Assembly: GCA_947455805.1 (NCBI GenBank)
Contig: CANGSN010000267.1
Coordinates: 1 to 5,062 of the forward strand
DNA length: 5,062 nt
Reading direction: 5' to 3'
From: Planctomycetota bacterium
GTDB lineage: Bacteria > Planctomycetota > UBA1135 > UBA2386
The translations under genes and the position numbers were made by a program. A model generated the notes under the pieces. It was not told the DNA's origin, made no database searches, and saw only the letters and a program-made list of their open reading frames with translations. Shown here one piece after another: positions 4,506 to 5,062 of this stretch; positions within the stretch are counted from its first letter, which is position 1, and each line of letters starts with the position of its first letter.

Positions 4506-5062
4506 AGGGCGTGACCAGCAGCGCTGCGTTGCCGAGCGCGAGGCCCAGCGGCGAGCTGTCGACGATCGCCGACTGCGCGACGACCAGCGACGGGGGCAGA
4601 CCCGCCGGGATCGCCAACGGCGTGCCGACCACACCGGTGGCGGGCACGAGGAACACGTCGCCGACGATCAGCTCGGCCAGGGGCAGATGGAGACGGCAGC
4701 CTGGCGCCAGGGCCACGCCCTCGGGTTCGAGCGCGAACGCGTAGCCGTGCACGCCGATCGCTCCGGCCGCCGCCTGGTCGACGAGCTGCACGGTCGCGCC
4801 GACCTGGAGCGACCCGGACCACGTCGTCGTCGGCCCGGTGCCACACGCGGTGCCCCAGACACCGACCTGGCCCGGCGGCAGGAAGTCGACGTGCAGTTCG
4901 GGCCGCGGGCCCTGGCTCTCCCGCGAATCGATGCGGCGGGCACGCGCCGACGGCGAGACCTCGTCGCTCTTCAGCAGCCAACCGTGGTTCGGCAGCGTGC
5001 CGTTCCGCCAGCGCTGCACCTCCTCGGCGAGCGCGCGCCCGGCCGCGGGCGGCGAGGCGAAC
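4504..5062 (-). CDS. C-terminal part of a secreted DNRLRE-like protein with planctomycete-type C-terminal module (start beyond right edge)
   Basis: The frame is open from the right edge for 185 codons to the TGA at 4506-4504, so the N-terminus is missing; the GTG at 5019 is an internal Val, not a start. The first 60 visible residues contain AEEVQRWRNG, then LPNHGWLLKSDE, then RRIDSRES and a closing PELHVDFLPPG. This matches the end of DNRLRE-type domains (V-x-x-W-x-x-G...N-x-G-W-L-L...F-x-S-R-E...P-x-L-x-V-x-Y/F), a beta fold seen in secreted carbohydrate-active and adhesin-like proteins. Residues about 63-185 are a second beta module: a Cys-Gly-Thr-Gly turn, repeated Val/Ala/Leu strands, APGCRLHLPL, GTPLAIPAGLP, VVAQSAIVD and a closing LGLALGNAALLV. 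I associate this style with C-terminal modules of large secreted planctomycete proteins. The role is probably extracellular binding; a catalytic domain may lie upstream outside the window. Confidence 0.8.
   Translation of the reverse strand, partial: FASPPAAGRALAEEVQRWRNGTLPNHGWLLKSDEVSPSARARRIDSRESQGPRPELHVDFLPPGQVGVWGTACGTGPTTTWSGSLQVGATVQLVDQAAAGAIGVHGYAFALEPEGVALAPGCRLHLPLAELIVGDVFLVPATGVVGTPLAIPAGLPPSLVVAQSAIVDSSPLGLALGNAALLVTP

Noticed and set aside
5017..5019. GTG as a start for the right-edge gene
   Set aside because: The frame stays open to the window edge, and the residues before it (AEEVQRW) belong to the same domain, so this is an internal valine.

Overview
This is a GC-rich bacterial window (roughly 70% G+C by eye) with five well-supported protein-coding genes and one further likely gene. 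Two of the six run off the window edges. The organism is probably a planctomycete. This inference rests on the SASA-type lipoprotein esterase, the PMT_2-like membrane glycosyltransferase, and above all the right-edge gene, which joins a DNRLRE-like domain to a Gly/Cys-punctuated C-terminal beta module of a kind I associate with large secreted planctomycete proteins. It is not proven from this window. I see no tRNA, rRNA, CRISPR, transposase or integrase, and no sign of a mobile island.

Layout. (i) Positions 1-1462, minus strand: three co-directional envelope genes, transcribed right to left. They are a 100-aa four-helix membrane protein, a secreted LysM protein with a C-terminal membrane anchor, and the N-terminal part of a second polytopic membrane protein. 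The last two overlap by an ATGA (stop/start), so they are very likely one translationally coupled operon. (ii) A short divergent intergenic region, about 1463-1543. (iii) 1544-2836, plus strand: a predicted lipoprotein of the SASA (sialate O-acetylesterase-like, SGNH hydrolase) family, carrying an extra beta-rich module inserted in the catalytic domain. (iv) 2837-2961: a 125-bp gap holding a weak hairpin and the clearest AT-rich -10-like element of the window. (v) 2962-4488, plus: a GT-C (PMT_2/ArnT-like) polytopic glycosyltransferase with a C-terminal extracytoplasmic domain. (vi) 4504-5062, minus: the C-terminal part of a secreted DNRLRE-like protein, convergent with the glycosyltransferase and separated from it by only 15 bp.

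Together the genes point to the cell envelope and extracellular carbohydrate chemistry: a peptidoglycan/glycan-binding LysM protein with membrane partners, a surface carbohydrate esterase, a membrane glycosyltransferase using a lipid-linked sugar, and a secreted multi-domain protein. The least understood part, and the best candidate for an undescribed system, is the left-hand three-gene cassette (small membrane protein, anchored LysM protein, polytopic membrane protein). Its biochemical function cannot be derived from the sequence alone.
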